From: Nostoc spongiaeforme FACHB-130
GTDB taxonomy: Bacteria; Cyanobacteriota; Cyanobacteriia; Cyanobacteriales; Nostocaceae
Reading direction: 5' to 3'
Length of the DNA stretch: 64,000 bases
Assembly: GCF_014698475.1 (NCBI RefSeq)
Contig: NZ_JACJTB010000013.1
Coordinates: 1-64,000 of the forward strand
The notes below the pieces were generated by a model, which was given only the letters and a program-made list of their open reading frames with translations, was not told where the DNA came from and did not search any database. Numbering within the stretch: position 1 is the stretch's first letter; every line of letters begins with the position of its first letter. The position numbers and the translations under genes were made by a program. Positions 8,645 through 17,653 of the stretch are shown piece by piece.

Positions 8645-10651
8645 ATGAGCATTTCGACTTCCGTACTGAGTGATCTGCTACAGTCCATCCCTTACCTGCG
8701 GCCCCAGCTATATTTCAAAGCTTCACTAACCGCCCTCTCCCATGCAATGGAAGATCAGGTTTTGGCGGCGACTTTAGACAGACCTTTGGTAATTGCCAGC
8801 TTTCAACGCGAGCGATTTTATCGCCAAGAAGCCCATCGCTATCAAAGGCTGGCGCAGCGCAGTAATCAAATATACGTTTTAGCTGCTCCAGAAACGGACT
8901 TTGCCAATAGCTCAGAATACTATGAGAAAGTCGCCTTTGAACCAGATGATGCTTTAACGCAAGAGTGGCACTTAGTAGTGGTTGCTGATAATTATGCTAC
9001 TTGCTTAGTGTGTCGAGAAAGCTTGGGTTCTATTACCAAAAATCAGCAAGTTCCAGAGTTTAGTACTGGTTTGGATATAGATACAGCCCGGAGGTTTGAA
9101 GGTATATGGACATCAGAGCGGGGAGTTAGCCTGAAAGCTGCACAATTGCTATTAGACAGGATTTTAATTTATCGCCCAGACTTGGCGAATAAAGTCAAGG
9201 AAGCCCGCCAAAGATTTGGCATTGGGGAACCAAGAATTTACTCTCAAATCGGACAACCCGAATTTGCTTGTGATATCGATACAGATCCGTTTGTGCAGCG
9301 ATTGGTAACTTATTTGCAAGCTAGTCAGTATAAATTACACAAAGCTTATCGCTCAATTATTGCCCAAGCCCGTAAAGAACGTTTAATTAATTCTATTAGT
9401 ACGGCAATTAGGCGATCGCTCGATCCCCATGAAGTCTTGCAAATCGCCGCCCAAGAATTAGGACAACACTTAGGGACAAGTCGTTGTTTAATTTACCGCG
9501 CTCAAGCCACACAAGCCCAAGCCACAATTGAACATGAATTTTTGACGACTGGCGTTTTATCGGTAAGTGGGCAAACTTGGGATTTAGATAATAATGCTTT
9601 GTTTCAGGAAGTTGTGCAGCTAGGTGAAGGCGTTTGTGTAGCTGATACACACAATGATTTGCGGATCAGCAGTTCCAGAACTCTGTCCTTAATTGCCAAA
9701 AAATACAGTATTCGTTCGTGGTTAATGGAACCAGTATTATCTCAGGGGCGACTGCTGGGGATTGTGGAACTGCACTATTGCAGTGTACCGCCGCACCAGT
9801 GGCAAGCCGGAGAACTTGACTTAGTAAAAGCGATCTCCACCCAAATCGGAGCCGCTTTAATTCAGGCCGAAGCCTACGCCAACCTCGAAGAACTCAACCA
9901 ACAACTAGAAGCCCTCGATCGCACCCGCAGCAACTTGATAGCCATTACCGGTCACGAACTGCGTACCCCCTTATCTACCATTCAAGTGTGCTTAGAAAGT
10001 CTTGCCAGTGAACCAGATATGCCTGTGGAATTACAGCAGGTAATGTTAAATACAGCCTTGGCCGACTCGGAACGGATGCGAAAACTCGTCCAGGATTTTC
10101 TCACCCTATCTAACTTAGAAAGCGGGCGGGTAGAATGGCATCCCGAATCACTAACCTTACAAGAATGTGTGGATTTAGCCCTGAGCCGCACTCGCACCCG
10201 CCCCTCAATGGAGAATCCGCCCCAAATTACAACGCAAATCACAGAAAATTTACCTTTAGTGAAAGCCGATGGCGATTGGTTAGTAGAAGTCTTGGCAAAA
10301 CTGATCGACAACGCCTGCAAATTTACGCCTTCTGACGGGGAAATTTCCATTCAAGCCTCTCAAAACGGCAATCAGATGGTAGAAGTCACCGTGGCTGACA
10401 CAGGAAGGGGTATTGAGCCTAATCGCTTGGAGGTTGTATTTGACCGCTTTTATCAGGAAGAAGGGGCGCTAAGGCGTACCGCAGGCGGTACAGGTTTGGG
10501 TTTAGCAATTTGTCGGCAAATTGTCAATGGTTGGGGTGGAGAAATTTGGGCAGAGTCTCAAGGCAAAGACCAAGGTAGTCAGTTTCATTTCACCATTCCC
10601 ATTGTGCTGGGTAGTCAAGAAGAAAAGCGGGTAAGGGTTAGGAGTAAATAG
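8645..10651 (+). CDS. DICT-GAF sensor histidine kinase
   Basis: A 668-residue cytoplasmic kinase. The N-terminal DICT domain (about 1-230) contains LYFKASLTALSHAMEDQVLA and FQRERFYRQEAHRYQRLA. A GAF domain follows (about 245-415, ending WQAGELDLVKAISTQIGAAL). The HisKA phospho-acceptor is His437 in GHELRTPLSTIQ. The HATPase domain has N (LIDNACKFTP), G1 (DTGRGI) and G2 (GGTGLGLAI) boxes. DICT domains occur in cyanobacterial two-component and diguanylate cyclase proteins, often linked to light or redox signalling. No transmembrane segment and no adjacent response regulator, so the partner is unknown. No clear Shine-Dalgarno sequence precedes the ATG. Confidence 0.9.
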   Translation: MSISTSVLSDLLQSIPYLRPQLYFKASLTALSHAMEDQVLAATLDRPLVIASFQRERFYRQEAHRYQRLAQRSNQIYVLAAPETDFANSSEYYEKVAFEPDDALTQEWHLVVVADNYATCLVCRESLGSITKNQQVPEFSTGLDIDTARRFEGIWTSERGVSLKAAQLLLDRILIYRPDLANKVKEARQRFGIGEPRIYSQIGQPEFACDIDTDPFVQRLVTYLQASQYKLHKAYRSIIAQARKERLINSISTAIRRSLDPHEVLQIAAQELGQHLGTSRCLIYRAQATQAQATIEHEFLTTGVLSVSGQTWDLDNNALFQEVVQLGEGVCVADTHNDLRISSSRTLSLIAKKYSIRSWLMEPVLSQGRLLGIVELHYCSVPPHQWQAGELDLVKAISTQIGAALIQAEAYANLEELNQQLEALDRTRSNLIAITGHELRTPLSTIQVCLESLASEPDMPVELQQVMLNTALADSERMRKLVQDFLTLSNLESGRVEWHPESLTLQECVDLALSRTRTRPSMENPPQITTQITENLPLVKADGDWLVEVLAKLIDNACKFTPSDGEISIQASQNGNQMVEVTVADTGRGIEPNRLEVVFDRFYQEEGALRRTAGGTGLGLAICRQIVNGWGGEIWAESQGKDQGSQFHFTIPIVLGSQEEKRVRVRSK

Positions 10652-10789
10652 TCAATGGTTAATAATACTTGGTCTTGCTGACAAGACTGTTTAAAATCTC
10701 ACGCAGAGGCGCAAAGACGCAAAGAATAATGCAAAAAAATAGCTATTGAACTTACACATTCGAGATTATTCAATCTAAACGAAAACGCT

Positions 10790-11041
10790 ATGAACAATAC
10801 CTCAGAGACGAATTGGGAGAAGGTTGACTCGCTGACAGAAGAGGACATCGATACCTCTGACATTCCTCCCTTGACTGAGGAGTTCTTCAGTAAGTCGCGA
10901 TGGTGGAAACCCGTAGAGCCATTAAATGTTCTTGTTCAAGTAGATCCCCACACACTAGCTTGGTTTCAGGCTCAAGGAGAGGATTATGAAAAGAAAATGG
11001 CTGCGGCATTGCGGATTTATGCAGAAGCTCACAAAGCATAA
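10790..11041 (+). CDS. BrnA-like antitoxin without adjacent toxin
   Basis: An 83-residue protein with DTSDIPPLTEEFFSKSRWW followed by VQVDPHTLAWFQAQGEDYEKK and ALRIYAEAHKA. The 'DIPPLT-EEF ... DPxxLxWFxxQG ... YxxxxxxALRxYxEAH' layout is that of BrnA-type antitoxins, which use a ribbon-helix-helix-like DNA-binding segment to repress brnTA and bind the BrnT RNase. Only 138 bp separate it from the kinase gene, too little for brnT, and no toxin follows. It is probably a solitary antitoxin or regulator left after toxin loss. Confidence 0.65.
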   Translation: MNNTSETNWEKVDSLTEEDIDTSDIPPLTEEFFSKSRWWKPVEPLNVLVQVDPHTLAWFQAQGEDYEKKMAAALRIYAEAHKA

Positions 11042-11460
11042 TCAAAGCAGTGCGATCGCCATCAATACACCTAAAATCAAAAAATCATATTGACTATCTG
11101 CGTTGATTGCCAGTTTAAAGCGCCACGGTGTGAGTGATGAAGTGCTTCAAGAGGCACTAAACGAAGTTACTCAGCGTTAATAGGCGATCGCAACCCTAAA
11201 ATTAGCGAAGGAAATTCAGACAGCAAAATCCAACCCATCATGTAAAGTTTTGTATAGTCCAAATTTCAGTTTTTGGGTGAAGTTCATTTTTTTTGATGAT
11301 CATTCACGGTGTTTTGGTAAAAAGTGAATTTGACAAATTGCGGGACTATAGATTATGGACTTTTGACTTTAAACTAAAAACTGTTACAGACTATGACGCG
11401 ATCGCAATATGATCGTGATGGCGGTGTTACGATGCCCTAAAAACCTTGAGAGAATGCTTT
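11042..11460. other. intergenic region upstream of psaD with a possible gene remnant
   Basis: At about 11095-11180 a plus-strand frame reads SLKRHGVSDEVLQEALNEVTQR and then stops. It looks like the C-terminal end of a small protein whose start is missing. The remainder should contain the psaD promoter. A single GTTACAGA motif (11383-11390) resembles half of an HLR1 (RpaB) site, but a good second half-site is lacking. Confidence 0.4.
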
Positions 11461-11880
11461 ATGGCAGAAACACTTTCTGGAAAAACCCCACTGTTCGCCG
11501 GTAGTACTGGCGGTTTGCTCACCAAAGCAAAAGAGGAAGAAAAGTACGCTATCACTTGGACAAGCCCCAAGGCTCAGGTGTTTGAATTACCTACAGGTGG
11601 CGCTGCTACCATGCACCAAGGCGAAAACTTGCTTTACTTAGCTCGTAAAGAATACGGCATTGCTTTGGGCGGTCAACTCCGTAAATTCAAAATCACCGAC
11701 TACAAAATTTATCGGATTTTGCCTAGCGGAGAAACCACCTTCATTCACCCAGCAGATGGTGTCTTCCCTGAAAAAGTTAACCAAGGCCGCGAAAAAGTAC
11801 GCCACGTAGCTCGTAGGATTGGCGAAAATCCTGAGCCATCAAAACTTAAATTTAGTGGTACAGCTACCTACGATGCCTAG
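11461..11880 (+). CDS. psaD: photosystem I subunit II (PsaD)
   Basis: A 139-residue stromal/cytoplasmic-face subunit of photosystem I that helps dock ferredoxin. Recognised from [18 protein letters not shown] at the start, [20 protein letters not shown], the basic [16 protein letters not shown] segment and the C-terminal [13 protein letters not shown] stretch. The start at 11461 is chosen over an in-frame ATG 15 bp upstream because it gives the standard PsaD N-terminus. Length agrees with other cyanobacterial PsaD proteins. trpE follows 129 bp downstream in the same direction; a repeat-free AT-rich gap makes cotranscription uncertain. Confidence 0.97.
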   Translation: MAETLSGKTPLFAGSTGGLLTKAKEEEKYAITWTSPKAQVFELPTGGAATMHQGENLLYLARKEYGIALGGQLRKFKITDYKIYRILPSGETTFIHPADGVFPEKVNQGREKVRHVARRIGENPEPSKLKFSGTATYDA

Positions 11881-12009
11881 GGACTAGCAGGGACAGAGGA
11901 AGTATGAAGTATGTAGTGTAAAGTGTGAAATAAGTTTTTTCATCCTTTAGCCTTGATGCTTTTACCTCCTCAGTCCCTCATCCCTGATACTCAATCTCTG
12001 TAGTAACCT

Positions 12010-13527
12010 ATGATTTTTCCCGATTTCTCTGATTTTTCGCAATTAGCTTCACAAGGCAACTTTGTCCCGGTGTATCAAGAATGGGTGGCTGATTTAGATA
12101 CGCCTGTCTCTGCATGGTACAAAGTTTGTGCTGGACAACCTTACAGCTTTTTGTTGGAATCAGTGGAAGGCGGTGAAAAAATCGGACGCTATAGTTTTGT
12201 CGGTTGTGATCCTTTGTGGGTGCTAGAAGCGAGAGGAGAGACAACCACCCAAACACACCGTGATGGTTCGCAAGCTGTGTTTACAGGTGATCCTTTTACA
12301 GCTTTAGCCCAATGTCTTGAGCCTTATCAGCCAGTAAAATTACCCCAATTACCACCAGGAATTGGGGGATTATTTGGGTTTTGGGGTTATGAATTGATTC
12401 GTTGGATTGAACCGCGTGTTCCCGTCCATCCCCCAGATGAACGCAACATTCCTGATGGGTTATGGATGCAGGTAGACCAACTGTTAATTTTTGACCAGGT
12501 AAAGCGAAAAATTTGGGCGATCGCCTATTCTGATTTACGCGACCCCAATGTAGATTTACAAGCAGCTTATCAAAAAGCTTGCGATCGCGTGACTAATTTG
12601 GTCAGCAAGTTATCTCTACCACTGTCACCACAAAAAACTATCCTGGAATGGACACCCCCAGGTAATCAGCCAGTAGAAAACAAAGAATTAGCATACACCA
12701 GCAACTTCACCAAACCAGAATTCTGCGCCAGCGTCCAAAAGGCAAAAGAATATATCAAAGCTGGTGATATCTTCCAAGTTGTCATTTCCCAGCGACTCGC
12801 CACAGAATACACAGGCGACCCCTTTGCCCTTTACCGTTCGCTGCGCCAAATTAATCCTTCGCCTTACATGGCTTATTTTCACTTTCAGGACTGGCAAATT
12901 ATTGGTTCTAGTCCCGAAGTCATGGTGAAAGCCGAACGTGACCCAGATGAGGGAATTATCGCCACAGTCCGCCCCATTGCAGGTACAAGGCCACGGGGGA
13001 AAACCACCAAAGAAGATATCGCCTTAGCAGAAGATTTACTGCAAGACCCCAAGGAAATTGCTGAACACGTGATGCTGGTTGACTTGGGGCGGAACGATTT
13101 GGGGCGAGTTTGCCAAAGCGGTAGTGTGAAAGTCGATGAATTGATGGTTGTTGAGCGTTACTCTCATGTGATGCACATTGTGAGTAATGTGGTAGGTAAA
13201 TTAGCCAGCCATAAAAACGCTTGGGATTTAATGAAAGCTTGCTTCCCGGCGGGGACAGTTAGTGGCGCACCCAAAATTCGGGCGATGGAAATTATTAACG
13301 AACTAGAACCAAGTCGCCGGGGTGTTTATTCGGGTGTGTATGGCTATTACGATTTTGAAGGACAATTAAATAGTGCGATCGCAATTCGCACAATGGTAGT
13401 CAAAGATAACATCGTTAGTGTGCAAGCTGGTGCAGGTTTGGTAGCCGACTCTGAACCAGAAAAAGAATATGAAGAGACGCTAAATAAAGCCAGAGGGCTA
13501 TTAGTAGCGATTCGCTGTTTGCGTTAA
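12010..13527 (+). CDS. trpE: anthranilate synthase component I
   Basis: A 505-residue enzyme that converts chorismate plus ammonia (from TrpG) to anthranilate, the first step of tryptophan synthesis. The tryptophan feedback motif LLES is at residues 48-51. The chorismate-binding domain covers the C-terminal half, with GDIFQVVISQRL, PSPYMAYFHF, IAGTRPRGKT, LVDLGRNDLGRV, FPAGTVSGAPKIRAMEII and a final QAGAGLVADSEPEKEYEET. The LLES element argues for TrpE rather than PabB. No trpG is nearby, which is usual in cyanobacteria, where trp genes are scattered. No attenuator-like leader peptide was seen upstream. Confidence 0.93.
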   Translation: MIFPDFSDFSQLASQGNFVPVYQEWVADLDTPVSAWYKVCAGQPYSFLLESVEGGEKIGRYSFVGCDPLWVLEARGETTTQTHRDGSQAVFTGDPFTALAQCLEPYQPVKLPQLPPGIGGLFGFWGYELIRWIEPRVPVHPPDERNIPDGLWMQVDQLLIFDQVKRKIWAIAYSDLRDPNVDLQAAYQKACDRVTNLVSKLSLPLSPQKTILEWTPPGNQPVENKELAYTSNFTKPEFCASVQKAKEYIKAGDIFQVVISQRLATEYTGDPFALYRSLRQINPSPYMAYFHFQDWQIIGSSPEVMVKAERDPDEGIIATVRPIAGTRPRGKTTKEDIALAEDLLQDPKEIAEHVMLVDLGRNDLGRVCQSGSVKVDELMVVERYSHVMHIVSNVVGKLASHKNAWDLMKACFPAGTVSGAPKIRAMEIINELEPSRRGVYSGVYGYYDFEGQLNSAIAIRTMVVKDNIVSVQAGAGLVADSEPEKEYEETLNKARGLLVAIRCLR

Positions 13528-13559
13528 CTAAATTTGCCGGAAATATCAAAAATTCCAAC

Positions 13560-13585
13560 TAGGGACGGACGTAAGTTCGTCCCTA
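13560..13585. terminator. hairpin after trpE
   Basis: TAGGGACGGAC and GTTCGTCCCTA form a near-perfect 11-bp stem with a GTAA loop, 33 bp after the trpE stop codon. No T-run follows, so this may be a REP-like hairpin that stabilises the mRNA end rather than a classic Rho-independent terminator. Confidence 0.5.
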
Positions 13586-13843
13586 CATGTATTTGTTCAA
13601 AAATCAAATCGGACTGCTATATCCCTCCTATAAACAGGAACTATAAACACATAACTGAGAATTTGTTGTACTTTTGTAACGTTTTTGTTATATTTCTTTA
13701 CAGATGGTTGTACAAAACAATTCACATCCAGTCAAGCATTTGCCCTCAGACTTTCATTGCAAAGTCAGTTCATGCGTACATTTGTTAACCAATTAATTCC
13801 ACTAAATCGAGTTAAGTAAATGATCATTTGGAAGGCAGGCTGT

Positions 13844-14428
13844 ATGGACACTGATGAACTTCTCAGGCGCTATCAGGCAGGAGAGAGAAATTTCACACAG
13901 GTTTGCCTGCATTCAGTTAATCTGAGTGAAGTATGTTTAGCTGGGATTAACTTAGATAGCGCCAGCTTAGTCAACGTCACTTTATCTCATTCCAACCTGA
14001 GTGGAGCCAACCTCATAGAAGCAAACTTGGCATTGTCTTGTCTTTGGCGAACTAACTTTAGTGGTGCCAAATTAATTTGGACAAACCTCAAAGCTGCTAA
14101 CTTAATTCGTGCCAACCTGAGTAACGTAGACTTACACAAAGCATCTCTACAGAAATCAGACCTACGTTTAGCTAATTTACACAATGCTGACCTCAGTGGT
14201 GCAGATTTAAGCGGTGCAGATTTGAGTTACGCCAACCTCTGTGGTGCTAACTTAGCAGGAGCCAATCTTCACGGTGCAAACCTTACGGGAGCTAACTTGA
14301 GCAAAGCCGACTTGAGTTATGCTGATCTCCATAAAACCATCTTGTACAAAGCCGATCTCAGTGATGTTGATTTGTCACAAGTTAACTTGAAAACAGTTGA
14401 TTTATATGAAGTGCTGGCTAGTCAATGA
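13844..14428 (+). CDS. pentapeptide-repeat protein
   Basis: A 194-residue protein in which nearly every fifth residue from about position 25 to 185 is Leu or another hydrophobic residue, in A(N/D)LxX units such as ANLSGADLSYANLCGANL. Such repeats fold as a right-handed quadrilateral beta-helix. The start at 13844 (MDTDELLRRYQAGERNF) matches the usual cap of cyanobacterial family members better than the upstream ATG at 13820. There is no signal peptide or extra domain. The biological role of most of these abundant cyanobacterial proteins is unknown. Confidence 0.9.
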   Translation: MDTDELLRRYQAGERNFTQVCLHSVNLSEVCLAGINLDSASLVNVTLSHSNLSGANLIEANLALSCLWRTNFSGAKLIWTNLKAANLIRANLSNVDLHKASLQKSDLRLANLHNADLSGADLSGADLSYANLCGANLAGANLHGANLTGANLSKADLSYADLHKTILYKADLSDVDLSQVNLKTVDLYEVLASQ

Positions 14429-14789
14429 CTGCGGAAATGTCAGTTGATATCAAGAAAGAAACTGAGGTTTGATAGTGCGGACAAGCTTAATGAAAATAAG
14501 CGATCGCTTTCTCGGAGTTGATTAAGCGATCGCTTGGATTGTATACTGGCAGATACGAAAATATTTGAAAAAGTACGCAAAAAATTCAGTATCTTTTGAT
14601 AGTTCAGAACAAAAAGGTTATTTACTGACCCTGAAACAGTAGTGAAATTATAAGCTTGTAAATCGATATTGATAGATGCGCCCTTGATATAGGCATCAAG
14701 TTATTGATTTATACCGATTGGAAAAATGGTTGTGACGAATTGAAGCTTCAAAAGCTCACTAATCAAGCTGTTAACAATCAAAAATGCTA
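14429..14789. other. intergenic region with paired HIP1 palindromes
   Basis: Two copies of the palindrome AAGCGATCGCTT, each centred on HIP1, lie 26 bp apart (14498-14509 and 14524-14535), so the segment can form alternative hairpins. It separates the pentapeptide gene from the convergent PEP-CTERM gene and may serve as a bidirectional terminator. Nothing else is recognisable. Confidence 0.5.
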
Positions 14790-15647
14790 TTAGCTGTTAG
14801 CTTTTTTCAGAGAACGGCGACGAGTTTTGAGTACACCAACTGCACCTATACCAACTAAGGCCAAGGTTGCAGAAGGTTCTGGAACACTAACACCTTTTGT
14901 TAATGCAGTAGCATTTCTAGAACCAATATCTATGGCAAAAACGACATCATTATAATCTTTATCGCCGCCTCCCCATAAATCTTCATAACCCAAAACTAAG
15001 AAGTTTTTGTACACATAAGTCATTACGTGTTGCAAACCATCTGGGTTAGTAGCTTCATTTAAGCCAAACACGCCTTTAACAGTTTGCCCTTGTTGGTTTT
15101 TGCCAGAGATACCACCATTGATATCATTAGAATGCAATAGGAAATCGAGTGTAGTACCAGCTTGGAATTTGCCTAAGCTAACCCAGTCACCAACTTTTAA
15201 TGGGCTGTCTTGTTGGGTTTTATTAGCTAAAGCATCGTTAGGATTTGCACAAAACTCTTTAAAATTTTGGAAAGCACTGTCTTTGGTACTACAAGATGTA
15301 TCGCCAAAGATTTTTCCGGTGGTGACTGTATCACCATAAGTTGCTTGAAAATCTAAACGGTTGCGATAACCACCAGCAGTTTCACCAATAAAGAAGACTT
15401 TTGTATCGTGAGCATATTTCAGTGTCAGTTGAGATAAATCAACTTTATGCGCTCCAATTGTCTCAGGGGATAAGTAACGAGATTCTTTGCCCACAAAATC
15501 TTTGAAGTCTTGGATATTATCTTTAAACTCAACTGGAGCTTCATTTCTGCTTTGGATGTTAACCGCATTTGCTGGTGTAGCAGAGACCCACAAACCAGTT
15601 ACTAAAGTTGTTGCAGCGAATAATTTAGTGAACAATGAGCTTTTCAT
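14790..15647 (-). CDS. PEP-CTERM sorted DUF4114-like exported protein
   Basis: About 285 residues from the ATG at 15647 (MKSSLFTKLFAATTLVTG). The N-terminus is a signal peptide ending near ATPANA. The C-terminus is a PEP-CTERM tail: VPEPS, a hydrophobic helix (ATLALVGIGAVGVL), then the basic cluster KTRRRSLKK. Before the tail, NFLVLGYEDLWGGGDKDYNDVVFAID matches the Asp-rich signature of DUF4114 domains. Proteins of this type are exported and processed by an exosortase, and may associate with exopolysaccharide. No exosortase gene lies in the window. An upstream in-frame ATG at 15668 would add seven residues (MISKRQA). Confidence 0.85.
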   Translation of the reverse strand: MKSSLFTKLFAATTLVTGLWVSATPANAVNIQSRNEAPVEFKDNIQDFKDFVGKESRYLSPETIGAHKVDLSQLTLKYAHDTKVFFIGETAGGYRNRLDFQATYGDTVTTGKIFGDTSCSTKDSAFQNFKEFCANPNDALANKTQQDSPLKVGDWVSLGKFQAGTTLDFLLHSNDINGGISGKNQQGQTVKGVFGLNEATNPDGLQHVMTYVYKNFLVLGYEDLWGGGDKDYNDVVFAIDIGSRNATALTKGVSVPEPSATLALVGIGAVGVLKTRRRSLKKANS

Positions 15648-15992
15648 AGCTTGCCTTTTTGAAATCATGAATCCATTTGTAAAAGATTAGCCATGAATGC
15701 GTCCAGTTTATTTTAGGAACTTGTTCACTTTTTTATATTGAGGGTATTTAATAAAAACCAATTATAAAACTTATGTATATACACTGGAAATCCAATCATC
15801 AACGCTAATTATTTAAAGTGATTCTTAAAGGAATAATTACTGAACAAATACGAAAGTAAAAGTACGCAAATGAAATGTTTATTCATCCGCAAGCATTTAT
15901 AAATCAAGCTATTTTTCACTTTTTTCCTCACCGGGCAATTAACTGCTTTAGTGGGAAAGCTGTAGAGATTGCGGATGACAGCAAAAGGTTTT
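15648..15992. other. intergenic region, PEP-CTERM promoter side
   Basis: AT-rich sequence between the PEP-CTERM gene start and the yidD stop codon. Short frames on both strands (15809-16147) overlap yidD and look random. No repeat or RNA gene was recognised. Confidence 0.5.
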
Positions 15993-16295
15993 TTAGTGAT
16001 TTCGCGGTTCTGGTTGAGTTTCATTTTCAGACTTCAATTGAGTGTGACCACAACAATCTTGTTGTTTTGTGTCTGATGATGCGATTTCTGGTACTGGGTC
16101 ATAACCACCGGGGTGGAATGGATGACAACGCAAGATGCGGCGAGTAGCCATCCAACCACCGCGCACTACTCCAAACCTCTCAATTGATTGGATAGCATAC
16201 ATAGAACAAGTTGGCTGAAAGCGGCAAGTAGGGGGAAACAAAGGCGAGATAAACATTCTGTAACCCCGAATTAACCAAATAAATAATAGTTTCAT
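15993..16295 (-). CDS. yidD: membrane protein insertion efficiency factor YidD
   Basis: About 100 residues from the ATG at 16295. The family core is intact: [20 protein letters not shown], then [21 protein letters not shown] with its Cys pairs, then [17 protein letters not shown]. YidD is a small membrane-associated protein that helps YidC insert membrane proteins. The C-terminal extension after DPVP is polar and includes two adjacent Cys. The frame extends 33 codons upstream, but those residues do not belong to the family. The start lies 62 bp from a divergent gene, so promoters must overlap. Confidence 0.92.
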   Translation of the reverse strand: MKLLFIWLIRGYRMFISPLFPPTCRFQPTCSMYAIQSIERFGVVRGGWMATRRILRCHPFHPGGYDPVPEIASSDTKQQDCCGHTQLKSENETQPEPRNH

Positions 16296-16357
16296 TGCTG
16301 ATGCCCAAATCTTATAAATTAGAAACAAGGGTAAAAACTTTCTAGGGTGTAAAATCC

Positions 16358-17065
16358 TTGTTAACTCTGATTCCTGGTTTAACGTCAATTCCACCTTTGT
16401 GGCTGCAAATTACCATAGTTGCAGTTTGGGTATTGCTTATCCTCCTAGTTTCATGGTTGGTAAGTCGCTTTGCAACTGATGATTCAGAAATAGTCAGAAA
16501 AATCGTGCATATTGGCACTGGTAATGTGATTTTGCTGGCTTGGTGGCTAGATATCCCTGCCAGTGTAGGCATTACAGCTTCGATTGTAGCGAGTATTGTG
16601 ACCTTGTTATCTTATCGATTGCCAATTCTGCCTGGAATTAACAGTGTCGGTCGTCAAAGTTTAGGAACGTTTTTTTATGCTGTGAGTTTTGGCATTTTAG
16701 TTGGGTGGTTCTGGTATTTGCAACAACCCCAATATGCTGCAATTGGAATTATGGTGATGACTTGGGGAGATGGTCTAGCAGCATTGGTTGGTCAACGCTT
16801 TGGTAAACATAAGTATAAAGTTTTTGGAGCCAGTAAAAGCTGGGAAGGCTCTTTAACAATGACCTTAGCCAGCTACATTGTGAGTAGTTTGATTTTGCTG
16901 GGTGTGCAAGGAAATATCTGGCAGATTTGGGTGGTATCATTGGCTGTGGCGATCGCAGCTACTGGTTTAGAAGCTATTTCCTTTTTGGGTGTTGATAATT
17001 TAACTGTTCCTTTAGGTAGTGCCGGTCTAGCCTTTGTATTAATGCAACTATTATCAGGTAAATAA
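16358..17065 (+). CDS. phytol/polyprenol kinase-like membrane protein
   Basis: A 235-residue protein with about seven membrane helices. The block [18 protein letters not shown] near residue 47, then [22 protein letters not shown] and [13 protein letters not shown], are the CTP-binding and catalytic motifs of the dolichol kinase/phytol kinase (VTE5-like) and CDP-alcohol cytidylyltransferase superfamily. In cyanobacteria such enzymes phosphorylate phytol from chlorophyll turnover to feed tocopherol and chlorophyll synthesis. Farnesol/geranylgeraniol kinase is an alternative that the sequence alone does not exclude. Divergent from yidD. Confidence 0.8.
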   Translation: MLTLIPGLTSIPPLWLQITIVAVWVLLILLVSWLVSRFATDDSEIVRKIVHIGTGNVILLAWWLDIPASVGITASIVASIVTLLSYRLPILPGINSVGRQSLGTFFYAVSFGILVGWFWYLQQPQYAAIGIMVMTWGDGLAALVGQRFGKHKYKVFGASKSWEGSLTMTLASYIVSSLILLGVQGNIWQIWVVSLAVAIAATGLEAISFLGVDNLTVPLGSAGLAFVLMQLLSGK

Positions 17066-17106
17066 GTAGCAGTCATAAACTGCGTACACAAAAAACTAGT
17101 CTTGAC

Positions 17107-17203
17107 CTAGTACAATAAGGCAAAAGTAAAAAGAAATAATAACTGTACCACAAGCCTTTTAGCAATTTCTTATGGTCTATTTATTTAGGCCGACCTGTAC
17201 TAG
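17107..17203. repeat. MITE-like element, CTAGTACA family (complete copy)
   Basis: A 97-bp unit with perfect 8-bp terminal inverted repeats, CTAGTACA (17107-17114) and TGTACTAG (17196-17203). Internal sequence shares AAGGCAAAAGTAAAAAG with 29558-29575, is inverted relative to 5152-5259, and shares the right end CCGACCTGTACTAG with 39479-39492. It has no coding capacity. Confidence 0.8.
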
Positions 17204-17489
17204 TTATAAATTTTCCCGTCTACCTACTTTCTATCCACAGGTGCTTTGATTGTTTTTTGTTTATTAATATTAGCTGAATTTCAATGGTATATCTTATAAT
17301 ATCTTGTCTCTTTAGGGAAGAAACTAGAATTTTTCAGCAATATTTACTATTTTTACTCGTAGAATACTAGGATATCTGGAACACATAAAAGATTTTTTTA
17401 TATCTGCTGCTAGTAGTAAAACTAAAGTTGTGATTTCTATCTATAGATTTATGATTTCCTGACAAACAGTGCTTATAGTTGGGTACTTA

Positions 17490-17518
17490 GGTGGTCAAAC
17501 CACCGAACTTAAGTGAGG
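17490..17518 (+). promoter_or_regulatory. hairpin and conserved pre-start box of precursor 1
   Basis: GGTGGT-CAA-ACCACC forms a perfect 6-bp hairpin (17490-17504) immediately before AACTTAAGTGAGG (17506-17518). The same 13 bp occurs at 22777-22789 before the second precursor. GAGG stands 9 bp before the ATG and should be the ribosome-binding site. The hairpin could modulate access to it. Confidence 0.5.
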
Positions 17519-17527
17519 CTAACAATC

Positions 17528-17653
17528 ATGTCACATTCACTATTTGTATCAAAGTTGTTGATTGAGGTATCAGATCAACAACAAGAATTAGTTGCTATTC
17601 CTATAAAATTTGAGTTGGCTGGTAGTTGTTTTGCCAACCAAAATATTGGCTAG
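17528..17653 (+). CDS. degenerate CTB-like bacteriocin precursor (GG lost, core short)
   Basis: A 41-residue peptide starting MSHSLFVSKLLIEVSDQQQ. Its first 25 residues align without gaps to the leader of the second precursor (MSNKFITSNLVVDLSTAEQQ...), sharing M1, S2, S8, L10, S15, Q19 and L21 plus conservative changes. Where the other leader has the cleavage-site GG, this one reads ELVA-IP. The following FELAGSCFANQ resembles the start of the mature part of CTB-family cyanobacterial bacteriocins, but the peptide stops after four more residues. A good ribosome-binding site (GAGG) precedes it. It may be a decayed precursor, or an expressed but uncleavable peptide. It lies upstream of and codirectional with the export genes. 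Confidence 0.6.
   Translation: MSHSLFVSKLLIEVSDQQQELVAIPIKFELAGSCFANQNIG

Noticed and set aside
11383-11400. HLR1 (RpaB) site in the psaD promoter
   Set aside because: Only one GTTACA-like half is convincing; the second half-site is poor, so it is not called as a feature.
13534-13788. 84-codon frame after trpE
   Set aside because: It runs through a hairpin and AT-rich non-coding sequence, with no ribosome-binding site or recognisable pattern.
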